Shown piece after piece: positions 8,896 to 17,215 of a DNA stretch of 64,000 bases. The notes below the pieces were generated by a model. It was not told where the DNA came from. It saw nothing but the letters and a program-made list of their open reading frames with translations, and made no database searches. This DNA is from an uncultured Oscillospiraceae bacterium. GTDB lineage: Bacteria > Bacillota > Clostridia > Oscillospirales > Ruminococcaceae. How positions within the stretch are numbered: position 1 is the stretch's first letter; every line of letters starts with the position of its first letter. The DNA lies in assembly GCA_934448295.1 (NCBI GenBank), contig CAKSEY010000015.1, forward strand, positions 25,318 through 89,317. Reading direction: 5' to 3'. The translations under genes and the position numbers were made by a program.

Positions 8896-10659
8896 TCAGC
8901 CCTTTATCAGCGGAAGCAGGCGTTCTGCCGCCCTTTCGGTCGTGTAGATGTCGCTGCCGATATCGGTGCCGAGGTCTTTTAATATATGGCTCATTCTGGT
9001 TATCTGCGGGACGTCAAGCCCTATCTTCGCCAGCTCGTCCGTCCTGCTGAACACGTTATCCACGGTATCGTAGCAGAAAAGCCTGCTCTTGTTCATAACG
9101 AGGACTTTTCCCGCATACTTCACGATGTCCTCCATCGAGTGGGAGACCAGGAGTATCGTCTTGCCGTACTGCTCATGATAGCGCTTTATCTGCGCCAGAA
9201 TCTTGTCCCTGCCCTTTGGGTCGAGGCCTGCAGCGGGCTCGTCAAGAATGAGCACCTCCGGGTCCATCGCGAGGACTCCCGCCAGGGCTACCCTGCGCTG
9301 CTGACCGCCGGAAAGCTCAAACGGAGACCTGTCCAGCAGGTGGACTATATCCATGCTCTCTGCGGCGCTGTGGACGCGCTTCCTGATGTCCTCCCCGGAA
9401 AGCCCCATATTTTTCGGGCCGTAGGCTATATCCTTTGCCACTGTCTCCTCAAAGAGCTGGTGCTCGGAATACTGGAACACAAGCCCCACCTTGAAGCGTA
9501 TGTCCCGGATATTCACGCCCTTGCTCCAGATGTCCGCGCCATCGACCAGAACGGTTCCGGAGGTGGGCTTCACAAGTCCGTTGAAGTGCTGTATCAGCGT
9601 GGATTTTCCGCTGCCGGTGTGCCCGATTATTCCCACGAATTCGCCCTGCCTGATGGACAGATCAACGCTGTTCACAGCGGTCTTTTCAAACGGAGTGCCT
9701 ATGCTGTATTTATACGTCACCTTGTCGCACCGTAGCACCTCCGGCCGGTCGTCCACGGAATTATCCGCCTGCTTCGGGGGGATCACCGCGCTTCTGCCCC
9801 CGGTGAGCCTGAAAAGCGATTCGGCGCACTCCTGCTCGCCGATTATTTCCGGGGAAATATCAACATTCTTTTCACGGAGCATATCGCACAGCTCTGTCAC
9901 CTGCGGAACGTCCAGACCGACGGATTTCAGCCGCCTTACCTGCGAGAATATCTTCTTCGGAACATCGTCCATTATGATGTTCCCGCCGTCCATTACGACG
10001 ACGCGGTCAGCCTGCGCGGCTTCGTCCATGTAGTGCGTGATGAGCACCACGGTTATGCCCTTTTCGCGGTTGAGCGTGCGTATCGTGTTCATGACCTCGC
10101 GCCTGCCCTTGGGGTCGAGCATTGCGGTGGGCTCGTCCATGACTATGCAGCGCGGCTGCATGGCGATAACTCCCGCGATGGCGACTCTCTGCTTCTGACC
10201 GCCGGAAAGCTGGTGCGGAGCGTGTTCGCGGTACTCGTACATATCCACCTGCTTCAGCGCGTCGTCTACCCTCTGGCGTATCTCCGGCTGGGGAACGCCC
10301 ATGTTTTCCGGCGCGAATGCAACGTCCTCCTCAACGATAGTCGCAACGAGCTGGTTGTCAGGGTTCTGGAACACCATTCCCACCGTCTGACGGATATCGA
10401 ACAGCCTGTCCTCGTCTGAGGTATCCATGCCCGCGACAGTCACCTTCCCTTTTGTCGGGGTAAGTATCGCGTTGAGGTGCTTCGCAAGGGTGGATTTTCC
10501 GCAGCCGTTGTGCCCGAGGATCGCGAGGAACTGCCCCTCCGGCACGGAAAGGCTGACGTCCTTCAGCACGCTGCTGCGGCTTATCTCTTTTCCGTCCTCG
10601 TCCCGGGTAACGTAGTCAAAGCTGACGTTTTCAACTTCTATTATATTCAAACGTTTCAC
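8896..10659 (-). CDS. ecfA: Fused double ATPase of the ECF transporter (EcfA1-EcfA2 in one chain)
   Basis: ATP-binding subunit of the ECF transporter, 587 residues instead of the usual ~280. It contains two complete ABC domains. The first has Walker A GHNGCGKST (49-57), signature LSGGQ (151-155) and DEPT (175-178). The second has GHTGSGKST (346-354), a second LSGGQ and DEPA. A linker of about 30 residues joins them. Each half ends in an ECF-type C-terminal segment with the GLDVPQ pattern. It is therefore a fusion of the normally separate EcfA1 and EcfA2. The listed start is GTG; a TTG three codons later has a better-spaced AGGTG and may be used instead. Confidence 0.93.
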   Translation of the reverse strand: MKRLNIIEVENVSFDYVTRDEDGKEISRSSVLKDVSLSVPEGQFLAILGHNGCGKSTLAKHLNAILTPTKGKVTVAGMDTSDEDRLFDIRQTVGMVFQNPDNQLVATIVEEDVAFAPENMGVPQPEIRQRVDDALKQVDMYEYREHAPHQLSGGQKQRVAIAGVIAMQPRCIVMDEPTAMLDPKGRREVMNTIRTLNREKGITVVLITHYMDEAAQADRVVVMDGGNIIMDDVPKKIFSQVRRLKSVGLDVPQVTELCDMLREKNVDISPEIIGEQECAESLFRLTGGRSAVIPPKQADNSVDDRPEVLRCDKVTYKYSIGTPFEKTAVNSVDLSIRQGEFVGIIGHTGSGKSTLIQHFNGLVKPTSGTVLVDGADIWSKGVNIRDIRFKVGLVFQYSEHQLFEETVAKDIAYGPKNMGLSGEDIRKRVHSAAESMDIVHLLDRSPFELSGGQQRRVALAGVLAMDPEVLILDEPAAGLDPKGRDKILAQIKRYHEQYGKTILLVSHSMEDIVKYAGKVLVMNKSRLFCYDTVDNVFSRTDELAKIGLDVPQITRMSHILKDLGTDIGSDIYTTERAAERLLPLIKG

Positions 10660-10667
10660 CTGTTATC

Positions 10668-11531
10668 TCAAAAATGTACTATCGCGGTGCTTCCTGCGGG
10701 GAGCGCCATTCCTGTCTGCTTCACCGGGAGACCTATCTCCTGCGAATCCACCGTGATGTCAAAGCGCCTGCCCACCGTCATCTGGAGCAGATAGCTCATG
10801 ACGCTTGCGGAAAGCCCCGTGGTATAGCTGTTCAGCAGCAGGAACAGCGGTTTGTCGGAAAGAAGCTGCGTGCAGCTCTCCATCAGGTCGTAAATGCAGT
10901 CCTCCAGCTTCCACATCTCGCCGTTCGTGCCCCTGCCGTAGCTCGGCGGGTCGAGGATAATGCCGTCGTAGCGGTTCCCCCGGCGTATCTCGCGGTTGAT
11001 GAATTTCTGAGCGTCGTCCACTATCCAGCGTATCGGCTTATCCGACAGCCCGGAGAGCTTCGCATTGGTGCGCGCCCAATCCACCATGCCCTTTACAGCG
11101 TCCACATGGCACACGGAGGCTCCCGCCGCCGCGCAGGCAAGCGTGGCTCCGCCGGTGTACGCGAACAGGTTGAGCACGTTTATCGGGCGGTCTGCGGAGC
11201 GTATCGCGTTCATGCAGTAGTCCCAGTTGACCGCCTGCTCCGGGAATAACCCCGTGTGCTTGAACCCGGTGGGCTTCACCATGAACGTGAGCTCGCCGTA
11301 CTTTATCTGCCAGCTCTCCGGCAGCTTCCTGCGATAATCCCACGAACCGCCGCCCGAAGAGGAGCGGTTGTACTTCGCATGGGCGGTGCGCCACTCCGGG
11401 GCTTCGCCGGTGCATTTCCAGATTATCTGCGGGTCGGGGCGGATAAGGGTGACGTCCCCCCAGCGCTCCAGGCGTTCGCCGTCTGATGTGTCGATAAGGC
11501 AGTAGTCCTGCCATTTGTCTGATAATCTCAT
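10668..11531 (-). CDS. Class I SAM-dependent RNA methyltransferase (RlmI/RlmL-C-like)
   Basis: Probable rRNA methyltransferase of 287 residues. After an N-terminal region with WKCTGEAPEWR, the SAM-binding motif I appears as VLNLFAYTGGATLACAAAGA (~118-137). The acidic residue of motif II is in HVDAVKG, and the catalytic motif is DPPSYGRG. These match the RlmI/RlmK class of 23S rRNA base methylases, but the chain lacks an N-terminal PUA domain, so the exact position modified is unknown. It lies nine bases upstream of the fused ecfA gene. The start has GAGGA upstream. Confidence 0.8.
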   Translation of the reverse strand: MRLSDKWQDYCLIDTSDGERLERWGDVTLIRPDPQIIWKCTGEAPEWRTAHAKYNRSSSGGGSWDYRRKLPESWQIKYGELTFMVKPTGFKHTGLFPEQAVNWDYCMNAIRSADRPINVLNLFAYTGGATLACAAAGASVCHVDAVKGMVDWARTNAKLSGLSDKPIRWIVDDAQKFINREIRRGNRYDGIILDPPSYGRGTNGEMWKLEDCIYDLMESCTQLLSDKPLFLLLNSYTTGLSASVMSYLLQMTVGRRFDITVDSQEIGLPVKQTGMALPAGSTAIVHF

Positions 11532-11565
11532 TCTTTTGTCCTCTGTTCCTGTTTATTCTTAACGC

Positions 11566-12198
11566 TCACCTGGCTCTGACCGGGTGGCGGACAACAGTTT
11601 TCAGCCTTTCCGGCGCACATTTTCGCGGGTCTGAAAGATAAATTTCATGATGCATTCGCTCTGCGCTTATATCCGGAACAAATCCGTTCTGTGCCGCGTA
11701 TTCATGCATTGCTTCTATAGTTTTCGGCTCGTCGTCATATGAACCGATGTGCATACACTGCACGCATTGTCCTTCATCATATGTGAGAAATTTCACTTTG
11801 GAAAGATCAAGCTTCTTCTTTCTGGAGGCTTCCCCCACCGCCCAGTTGAATTCATCAACAGTAACAAAATCGGGCAGCCTTATTGCCGAAATGAAGTGGA
11901 AATCCTCCTTATGAGAATAGTCGATAGAATCAGAGCCGTCCTGCCACCAGAATCCCTCCAGCGGCGGAACCACATAATCGAAATAGCCGTCCATTCTGTG
12001 GCTGCCCATTTTGCTCATCTTTATAGTGAACGCAACGGCGTACAGCAGCCCGATGGACTCCCTGTACTCGCTGTTATCACTGTTGGGGTCGCCTGTTCCG
12101 CGGACCGCTATATAGTTTATCACAGGGACGTTTACAATGCCCGGCTTTTTAGGCGGCATATAGAACTCTTTATATTCCTTTTTGAAATCAAACGGCAT
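11566..12198 (-). CDS. GyrI-like small-molecule-binding domain protein
   Basis: A 210-residue cytoplasmic protein of the GyrI-like/SBP_bac fold, the ligand-binding module of BmrR/GyrI. Recognisable parts are INYIAVRGTGDPN near the N-terminus, the DYVVPPLEGFWWQ segment, and a C-terminal half with GSYDDEPKTIEAMHEYAAQNGF and HHEIYLSDPRK. No DNA-binding domain is attached, so it may be a stand-alone binder or hydrolase of xenobiotics, as reported for some members. The start has GGAGGAA upstream. It lies 23 bases downstream of the Imm1-like gene. Confidence 0.75.
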   Translation of the reverse strand: MPFDFKKEYKEFYMPPKKPGIVNVPVINYIAVRGTGDPNSDNSEYRESIGLLYAVAFTIKMSKMGSHRMDGYFDYVVPPLEGFWWQDGSDSIDYSHKEDFHFISAIRLPDFVTVDEFNWAVGEASRKKKLDLSKVKFLTYDEGQCVQCMHIGSYDDEPKTIEAMHEYAAQNGFVPDISAERMHHEIYLSDPRKCAPERLKTVVRHPVRAR

Positions 12199-12220
12199 AT
12201 TTCAGTTCCTCCCTGTTGAT

Positions 12221-12580
12221 TCAGAGCTTTTCCCACTCGATACATCCCGGGAGCTTCATCTCTTTCATGAACTCCTCCGCTGTCTCCAGTATTTTTTCCT
12301 CCGGGACTATCTGCCCCCTGTCGAGCTGGTAGACCTCGCCGTCGATATCAACATTTATTACGCCGTGGAGCTTCCTATCCCCGATGGAAACGTAAGCCGT
12401 GCCACCCTCGCTCTCGAAGTAGTTTATCGAAGCCCCGTCCTCGCAGCAAAGTATCGCCATGCAGGGGTAGGTGTCCGTTCCCTCGCCGAGCCATATCTCG
12501 CCGCAGGCGGCTTTCAGCGCAGTTTTGAGCTGTTCGCTGTCGTCAGCCGGAAAATTTCCATTGTTTGCACAAACTAACAT
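12221..12580 (-). CDS. Imm1-like orphan immunity protein (tentative)
   Basis: A small acidic protein of 119 residues. The layout of beta strands, the motif EGGTAYVSIGD, and the C-terminal helix followed by LPGCIEWEKL resemble the Imm1/DddI family, which protects against polymorphic deaminase or nuclease toxins. No toxin gene lies next to it: its neighbours are glmM and a GyrI-like gene. It could be an orphan immunity gene acquired for defence against competitors, or a housekeeping relative of the fold. The start has GGCGGAGG just upstream. Confidence 0.5.
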   Translation of the reverse strand: MLVCANNGNFPADDSEQLKTALKAACGEIWLGEGTDTYPCMAILCCEDGASINYFESEGGTAYVSIGDRKLHGVINVDIDGEVYQLDRGQIVPEEKILETAEEFMKEMKLPGCIEWEKL

Positions 12581-12593
12581 TGTATCCTCCGCC

Positions 12594-13955
12594 TTATGTA
12601 AGGCTGTTTCTTACTTCGTCCGCTATGCTTCCGGCGAGGCGCCTGACCATTTCCATGTCCTTGCCCTCGACCATTACGCGCACCAGCGGCTCCGTGCCGC
12701 TCTCGCGGACGAGGACGCGGCCGTTTCCGGCGAGCTCCCTTTCAGCGGCTGAAATGCTCTCGGTTATCGCGGGGACTGTGCTCCACTTTCCCTTGCCGCC
12801 CTCGGTTATCTTCACGTTCACCAGAAGCTGCGGGTAGTCCACGATATCCCGGCACAGCTCTGAGAGCTTCTTCCCGGTGTCCTGCATTACCTTTATCAGC
12901 ATTGCGGCGGTAAGCTGACCGTCTCCCGTGGTGGCGTGGTCGAGCATGATTATATGCCCGGACTGCTCCCCGCCTATATTATAGCCGTTTTTCAGCATTT
13001 CTTCCAGGACGTATCTGTCGCCGACCTTTGCGCAGACGGTTTTCATGCCGTTCTGCTTCATGAAGTCATGGAATCCGAGGTTGCTCATAACGGTGACGAC
13101 CGCCGAATCTCCCTTTAGTATGCCCTTTTCCTTCATGCGCTTTGCAAGCACCGCGATAATTCTGTCGCCGTCTATGACGTTTCCGTTTTCATCGACCGCA
13201 AGGCACCTGTCTGCGTCGCCGTCAAATGCGAATCCCGCAGCCGCGCCGCTGTTCCTGACGTACTCGCAGAGCTGGTCTATATGCGTGGAGCCGCAGTTGT
13301 CGTTGATGTTGGTTCCATCCGGCTCGTCGGCGATGAACTCGCAGTCGCTGCCGAGGTACGCGAACAGCTTGCGCGCGGTAGCTGCGGAGCTTCCGTTTGC
13401 ACAGTCGAAGCAGAACTTCTTGTTCAGCCCCGCGTAATCCCCCGCCCCGGCGCAGCCGCGGATATGCTGTATGTAGTCCTTGCAGGCGCTGCTGAGCCTT
13501 GTTATCCTGCCGACCTCCGTGCCGCTGCACAGCGGTATCTCGGCGGTTCTGTCAAGGATAAGAGCCTCTATTTCCTCCTCGGTGCTGTCGGGCAGCTTGA
13601 ATCCGCTGGAGGAAAACAGCTTTATGCCGTTATATTCTACCGTATTATGCGAAGCGGATATCATAACTCCCGCGTCCGCGCCGTACTCCCTGACGAGGTA
13701 GGCCACCGCCGGGGTAGGGACTACTCCGAGCTGGAGCGCGTTGGCTCCCACCGAAGCAAGACCCGCCGACAGCGCCGCTTCAAGTATCTTTGAGGAAATT
13801 CTGGTATCCATGCCCACAAGGATATTCGGGTGAGCCTTGCCGCTCTCCTTTGTAAGGACGTAAGCCGCCGCCCTGCCTATCTCCATGGCTCTTTCGCAGG
13901 TGAGCTCAGTTATGGCGACGCCCCTTGCGCCGTCCGTGCCGAAAATTCTTCCCAT
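12594..13955 (-). CDS. glmM: Phosphoglucosamine mutase
   Basis: Converts glucosamine-6-phosphate to glucosamine-1-phosphate for UDP-GlcNAc and peptidoglycan synthesis. The chain has 453 residues from the chosen start. It begins MGRIFGTDGARG, has the phosphoserine loop ISASHN near residue 97, the metal loop DGDADR, and the sugar-phosphate binding loop GEQSGH followed by the C-terminal RESGTEP motif. An ATG four codons upstream (13967) has no ribosome binding site, whereas the ATG at 13955 follows GGGGGT, so 13955 is preferred. Confidence 0.95.
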   Translation of the reverse strand: MGRIFGTDGARGVAITELTCERAMEIGRAAAYVLTKESGKAHPNILVGMDTRISSKILEAALSAGLASVGANALQLGVVPTPAVAYLVREYGADAGVMISASHNTVEYNGIKLFSSSGFKLPDSTEEEIEALILDRTAEIPLCSGTEVGRITRLSSACKDYIQHIRGCAGAGDYAGLNKKFCFDCANGSSAATARKLFAYLGSDCEFIADEPDGTNINDNCGSTHIDQLCEYVRNSGAAAGFAFDGDADRCLAVDENGNVIDGDRIIAVLAKRMKEKGILKGDSAVVTVMSNLGFHDFMKQNGMKTVCAKVGDRYVLEEMLKNGYNIGGEQSGHIIMLDHATTGDGQLTAAMLIKVMQDTGKKLSELCRDIVDYPQLLVNVKITEGGKGKWSTVPAITESISAAERELAGNGRVLVRESGTEPLVRVMVEGKDMEMVRRLAGSIADEVRNSLT

Positions 13956-13967
13956 AATGACCCCCAT

Positions 13968-14034
13968 AATTTAAAATTCGGAATTCGTAATTCAGAATTC
14001 GGAATTGATGTGCCGCTTCGCGGTTATTTTAAAT
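13968..14034. repeat. GAATTC-rich intergenic repeat with two hairpins
   Basis: The gap between ruvB and glmM consists of four near copies of a GAATT(C/A)-centred 7-8-mer, followed by the hairpin CCGC-TTC-GCGG (14013-14023) and the palindrome ATTTTAAATTTAAAAT. It is dense in dyad symmetry and looks like a small dispersed intergenic element. Confidence 0.5.
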
Positions 14035-15087
14035 TTAAAAATCCATAGTCTGCTGACCGTCACGGAGAATACCCAGGTGCTTGTAGGCAAGGGCTGTGGC
14101 TGTCCTGCCCCGCGGAGTCCTAGCAATGAAACCGAGCTGCATAAGGAACGGTTCGCAGACCTCCTCCAGCGTGACGGATTCCTCGCCCAGCGCGGAGGCA
14201 AGCGTTTCAAGCCCCACCGGGCCGCCGTTGTAGCCCTTGATTATCATTTCAAGGAACCTGCGGTCAAGCCGGTCGAGACCGAGCCTGTCGATATCCTCCC
14301 GGGCTAACGCAATATCCGCTATCTCCCGGGTTATCTTTCCGTCCCCGAGCACCTCGGCGTAGTCGCGCACGCGCTTTAACAGCCGGTTCGCGATTCGCGG
14401 TGTTCCCCGGGAGCGCTTCGCTATCTCCATCGCGCCGTCCTTTGTGCAGGGTATCGCGAGGATTATAGCCGAGCGCTGCACAATGCTGCAAAGCTCCTCG
14501 GGAGTGTACAGCTCCAGCCGCTGTATAACGCCGAAACGGTCGCGCAGCGGCGCGGAAAGCTGCCCGGAGCGCGTTGTGGCTCCTATCAGCGTGAACCTCG
14601 GCAGGTCAATGCGGATAGATCGCGCGGACGGACCGTTGCCCATGATTATGTCCAGAACATAGTCCTCCATCGCCGGGTAGAGGACTTCCTCCACCTGCCG
14701 CGAAAGCCTGTGTATCTCGTCGATGAACAGCACATCGTTGGGCTGGAGGTTCGTCAGCAGAGCCGCAAGGTCGCCAGCCTTTTCTATGGCGGGGCCGGAC
14801 GTCACGCGGATATTGACCCCCATCTCGTTTGCGATAATGCAGGAAAGCGTGGTCTTTCCAAGCCCCGGAGGGCCGTACAGCAGAACGTGGTCAAGGCACT
14901 CGCCGCGCTTCTTTGCGGCTTCAATGTAGACCTTCATGTTCTCCTTGACCTTTTCCTGACCTATGTATTCGTCAAGTACCTTCGGACGGAGGGAATACTC
15001 GATATCGGTATCTGCCTCATTATATTCCGGCTGGACTATTCTGTTACTGTTCCCGGGATCTCCCCCGAATTCAGACATTTCAAGCAT
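14035..15087 (-). CDS. ruvB: Holliday junction branch migration helicase RuvB
   Basis: AAA+ motor of the RuvABC resolvasome, driving branch migration at Holliday junctions. It has 350 residues, with Walker A GPPGLGKTT near residue 70, Walker B DEIHR, the sensor GATTRSG, and a C-terminal winged helix ending in GFIARTPRGRTATALAYKHL. It starts within the last codons of the TPR gene (8-base overlap) and is in the same transcription unit as ruvA and ruvC. Confidence 0.97.
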   Translation of the reverse strand: MLEMSEFGGDPGNSNRIVQPEYNEADTDIEYSLRPKVLDEYIGQEKVKENMKVYIEAAKKRGECLDHVLLYGPPGLGKTTLSCIIANEMGVNIRVTSGPAIEKAGDLAALLTNLQPNDVLFIDEIHRLSRQVEEVLYPAMEDYVLDIIMGNGPSARSIRIDLPRFTLIGATTRSGQLSAPLRDRFGVIQRLELYTPEELCSIVQRSAIILAIPCTKDGAMEIAKRSRGTPRIANRLLKRVRDYAEVLGDGKITREIADIALAREDIDRLGLDRLDRRFLEMIIKGYNGGPVGLETLASALGEESVTLEEVCEPFLMQLGFIARTPRGRTATALAYKHLGILRDGQQTMDF

Positions 15088-16030
15088 CTTTGTCCTTCTC
15101 CTCCGTGTCCTGTGGTTCTTCCTTTTCTATGCGGCGGTAGTAATTCGCCGGCAGATCTTCGCCGTCCGCTTCCTCCGCATGGTTGAACATACGCAGCGCG
15201 GTCATGCGCTTTGAGAGCTGCTCCGGCTCCTTGTAGCCGCTGAGTATCGCTTTGTCGTAGTGCTCCTCGGCGGATTTTTCGTCGTCGTGCATTGCGTACC
15301 ATGTGGCAAGCTCCGCCTGAACAAGCGGGTGCCCCGCCTGTATGGTTTCCAGCTTTTTCAGTGTTTCAAGCGCACGGTCGTCCTCGCCGCGCAGCATATA
15401 GATGAGCGACAGGCTATAATAGGAATATCCGTGATTCGGGTCGTATTTCAGCGCCTGCTCAAAGCAGTACTCCGCATTTTCGAGCTTTCCGTCAGCGTAA
15501 TACGCGTGACCCAGCCGGGACTGCACGTCCGGATTGTCCGGAGCGACCTCCGCCGCCTTGCGGAAAGCCCACAGCAGGCGCGCTTCGTTTTCCGTCTCCT
15601 CGTACAGCTTCACGAGCCACTCCACGCAGAAAAGCTGATTCTGCCGCACGCTTGCCATGCTGAGGGATCTCAGCAGAAGCTCCTCCGCGTCAGGGTAACA
15701 GCCCTGGAACAGCTTCACAATGCCCTTGTAGGCTACCCGGGCGCTTTCGTCGTTCGCCATGACTTTCAGCCCGTGCTTGCCCAGCGCCCTTAATGCAGCA
15801 CGGCGCATTTTGATTTTTTCGTGAAAATACTTCCACACCAGATAAATGATCGCCCACGCTGAACACAGCGCGCCGATACACATGAATGTGACCGCAAACA
15901 GAAGCTCGTTTTTCGTGGTTTCCTCGCTGTACAGATAAAGAAGAAACACTGCGGCTTCTCCGATAGCAGCAGCTCCCAAAACAATGCAGAGCCTCATTTC
16001 TCTTGTAGCCTTTTCCCACCATTGCTGCAT
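15080..16030 (-). CDS. TPR-repeat membrane protein inserted between ruvA and ruvB
   Basis: A 316-residue protein with two N-terminal transmembrane helices (about 12-35 and 44-66) followed by a cytoplasmic region of tetratricopeptide repeats. Typical TPR patterns are seen around NPDVQSRLGHAYYADGKLEN, the following EYCFEQALKYDPN, and EHYDKAILSGYKEPE. A TTG start 13 codons upstream overlaps ruvA, but ATG at 16030 has GGTGG in good position and is chosen. TPR arrays bind protein partners; none can be named. Its place inside the ruv operon is unusual. Confidence 0.78.
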   Translation of the reverse strand: MQQWWEKATREMRLCIVLGAAAIGEAAVFLLYLYSEETTKNELLFAVTFMCIGALCSAWAIIYLVWKYFHEKIKMRRAALRALGKHGLKVMANDESARVAYKGIVKLFQGCYPDAEELLLRSLSMASVRQNQLFCVEWLVKLYEETENEARLLWAFRKAAEVAPDNPDVQSRLGHAYYADGKLENAEYCFEQALKYDPNHGYSYYSLSLIYMLRGEDDRALETLKKLETIQAGHPLVQAELATWYAMHDDEKSAEEHYDKAILSGYKEPEQLSKRMTALRMFNHAEEADGEDLPANYYRRIEKEEPQDTEEKDKDA

Positions 16031-16061
16031 TAAATCACCACCCTTACCAGACCATTTTTGA

Positions 16062-16661
16062 TTAACCAAGCCGCTTCAGTGCGTACTTTATAAGCTCCTC
16101 CACCGTGCTGTCAGGGTTCGCGCCGACAAGTGCCGCCTGAGCCTGCGGCAGCGCGAATCCAAGAACGCAGAGCGCCGTGACTGCCTCCGCAGCCGCGTTG
16201 CCGCCGACCGCCGCGGCTGTTATCGGCTCGGTGCCGAGATCCGCCGCAGAAATGTGCTGCTCCTTCGCGACCTTGTCCTTGAGCTCCATCACTATTCGCT
16301 GGGCTATCTTGTTGCCTATCCCCGGAGAGCGGGTCAGGGTCTTGCTGTCGCCCGTGGTTATGCACAGAGCCAGCTTTGAGGGAGTAATGTCAGAGAGTAT
16401 CGACAGCGCCGCCTTGGGACCTACTCCCGAAACGGAAGTAAGCTGTTTGAACGCCTGCAGCTCCGCAGTATCCGCAAAGCCGAACAGATCGACCGCGTCC
16501 TCCCGGACGTTGAGCTGCGTGAAGAGCTTCACCTCGCCGCTGTTTCCTATCTTTTTCAGCGTGTTCATCGTGGTGCGGCAGGCGTAGCCCACTCCCCCGC
16601 ACTCCACCACCGCGAGATTCGGCTCGGTGTGGATAAGTTCTCCGTGTAAGCTGTATATCAT
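16062..16661 (-). CDS. ruvA: Holliday junction DNA helicase RuvA
   Basis: Tetrameric junction-binding subunit of RuvAB, 199 residues. It begins MIYSLHGELIHTEPN with the N-terminal OB fold. The two helix-hairpin-helix motifs lie at LTSVSGVGPKAALSIL and RSPGIGNKIAQRIVMELKDK. A flexible linker and the RuvB-binding domain III at the C-terminus (TVEELIKYALKRLG) follow. The start at 16661 is supported by GAGGT about eight bases upstream; an open frame extending upstream into ruvC is not family-like. The gap to ruvC is 5 bases. Confidence 0.96.
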   Translation of the reverse strand: MIYSLHGELIHTEPNLAVVECGGVGYACRTTMNTLKKIGNSGEVKLFTQLNVREDAVDLFGFADTAELQAFKQLTSVSGVGPKAALSILSDITPSKLALCITTGDSKTLTRSPGIGNKIAQRIVMELKDKVAKEQHISAADLGTEPITAAAVGGNAAAEAVTALCVLGFALPQAQAALVGANPDSTVEELIKYALKRLG

Positions 16662-16666
16662 GTAAA

Positions 16667-17215
16667 TTACCTCTTGTTCCTGTGGAATATCTTTCCGCGC
16701 GCGCCGTCGTTCTCCGTCGCCCTGGCTATCAGCGCGGAGAGCTGCGACCCGCTGGAATGTCCGTGACATATAGCAAGAGCCACTGCGTCCGCGGTGTCGT
16801 CCGGCTTCGGTATCTCGTTCAGGCGGAGAATGTTCTTCACCATCTCCTGTACCTGGTGCTTTTCCGCCTTTCCGTAGCCGACCACCGCCTGTTTCACCTG
16901 CATGGGGGTGTATTCGTAGATGTCAACGTCATGCTGAACGGCGGACAGCAGAATGACCCCGCGCGCCTGCGCAACGTCGATCCCGGTGGTCTTGTTGTTG
17001 GTGAAGTACAGCTTCTCGATGGACATACAATCAGGCCGGAACATATCCAGCACCTTGTTCATATCGCTGTATATCTCCATCAGCCGGAGATCAAAGCTTG
17101 TCCCGGAGTCTGTGGTTATCGCGCCGTAGTTCACCACGGAAAACTGCGCCCGGTCGTAATCCAGCACCCCGTAGCCGACTATCGCGTAGCCCGGGTCTAT
17201 CCCGATTATCCTCAT
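16667..17215 (-). CDS. ruvC: Crossover junction endodeoxyribonuclease RuvC
   Basis: Resolves Holliday junctions by symmetric nicking. It has 182 residues. The first catalytic Asp is in MRIIGIDPGYAIVGYG, the Glu in MSIEKLYFTNNKT, and the C-terminal acidic pair in KPDDTADAVALAICHGH. Its ATG overlaps the stop of the upstream radical SAM gene by four bases (ATGA). It forms a single unit with ruvA and ruvB downstream. Confidence 0.96.
   Translation of the reverse strand: MRIIGIDPGYAIVGYGVLDYDRAQFSVVNYGAITTDSGTSFDLRLMEIYSDMNKVLDMFRPDCMSIEKLYFTNNKTTGIDVAQARGVILLSAVQHDVDIYEYTPMQVKQAVVGYGKAEKHQVQEMVKNILRLNEIPKPDDTADAVALAICHGHSSGSQLSALIARATENDGARGKIFHRNKR

Noticed and set aside
16662..16769. N-terminal extension of ruvA by 36 codons
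   Set aside because: The extension overlaps ruvC, is not RuvA-like, and the ATG at 16661 has a ribosome binding site and the family N-terminus.
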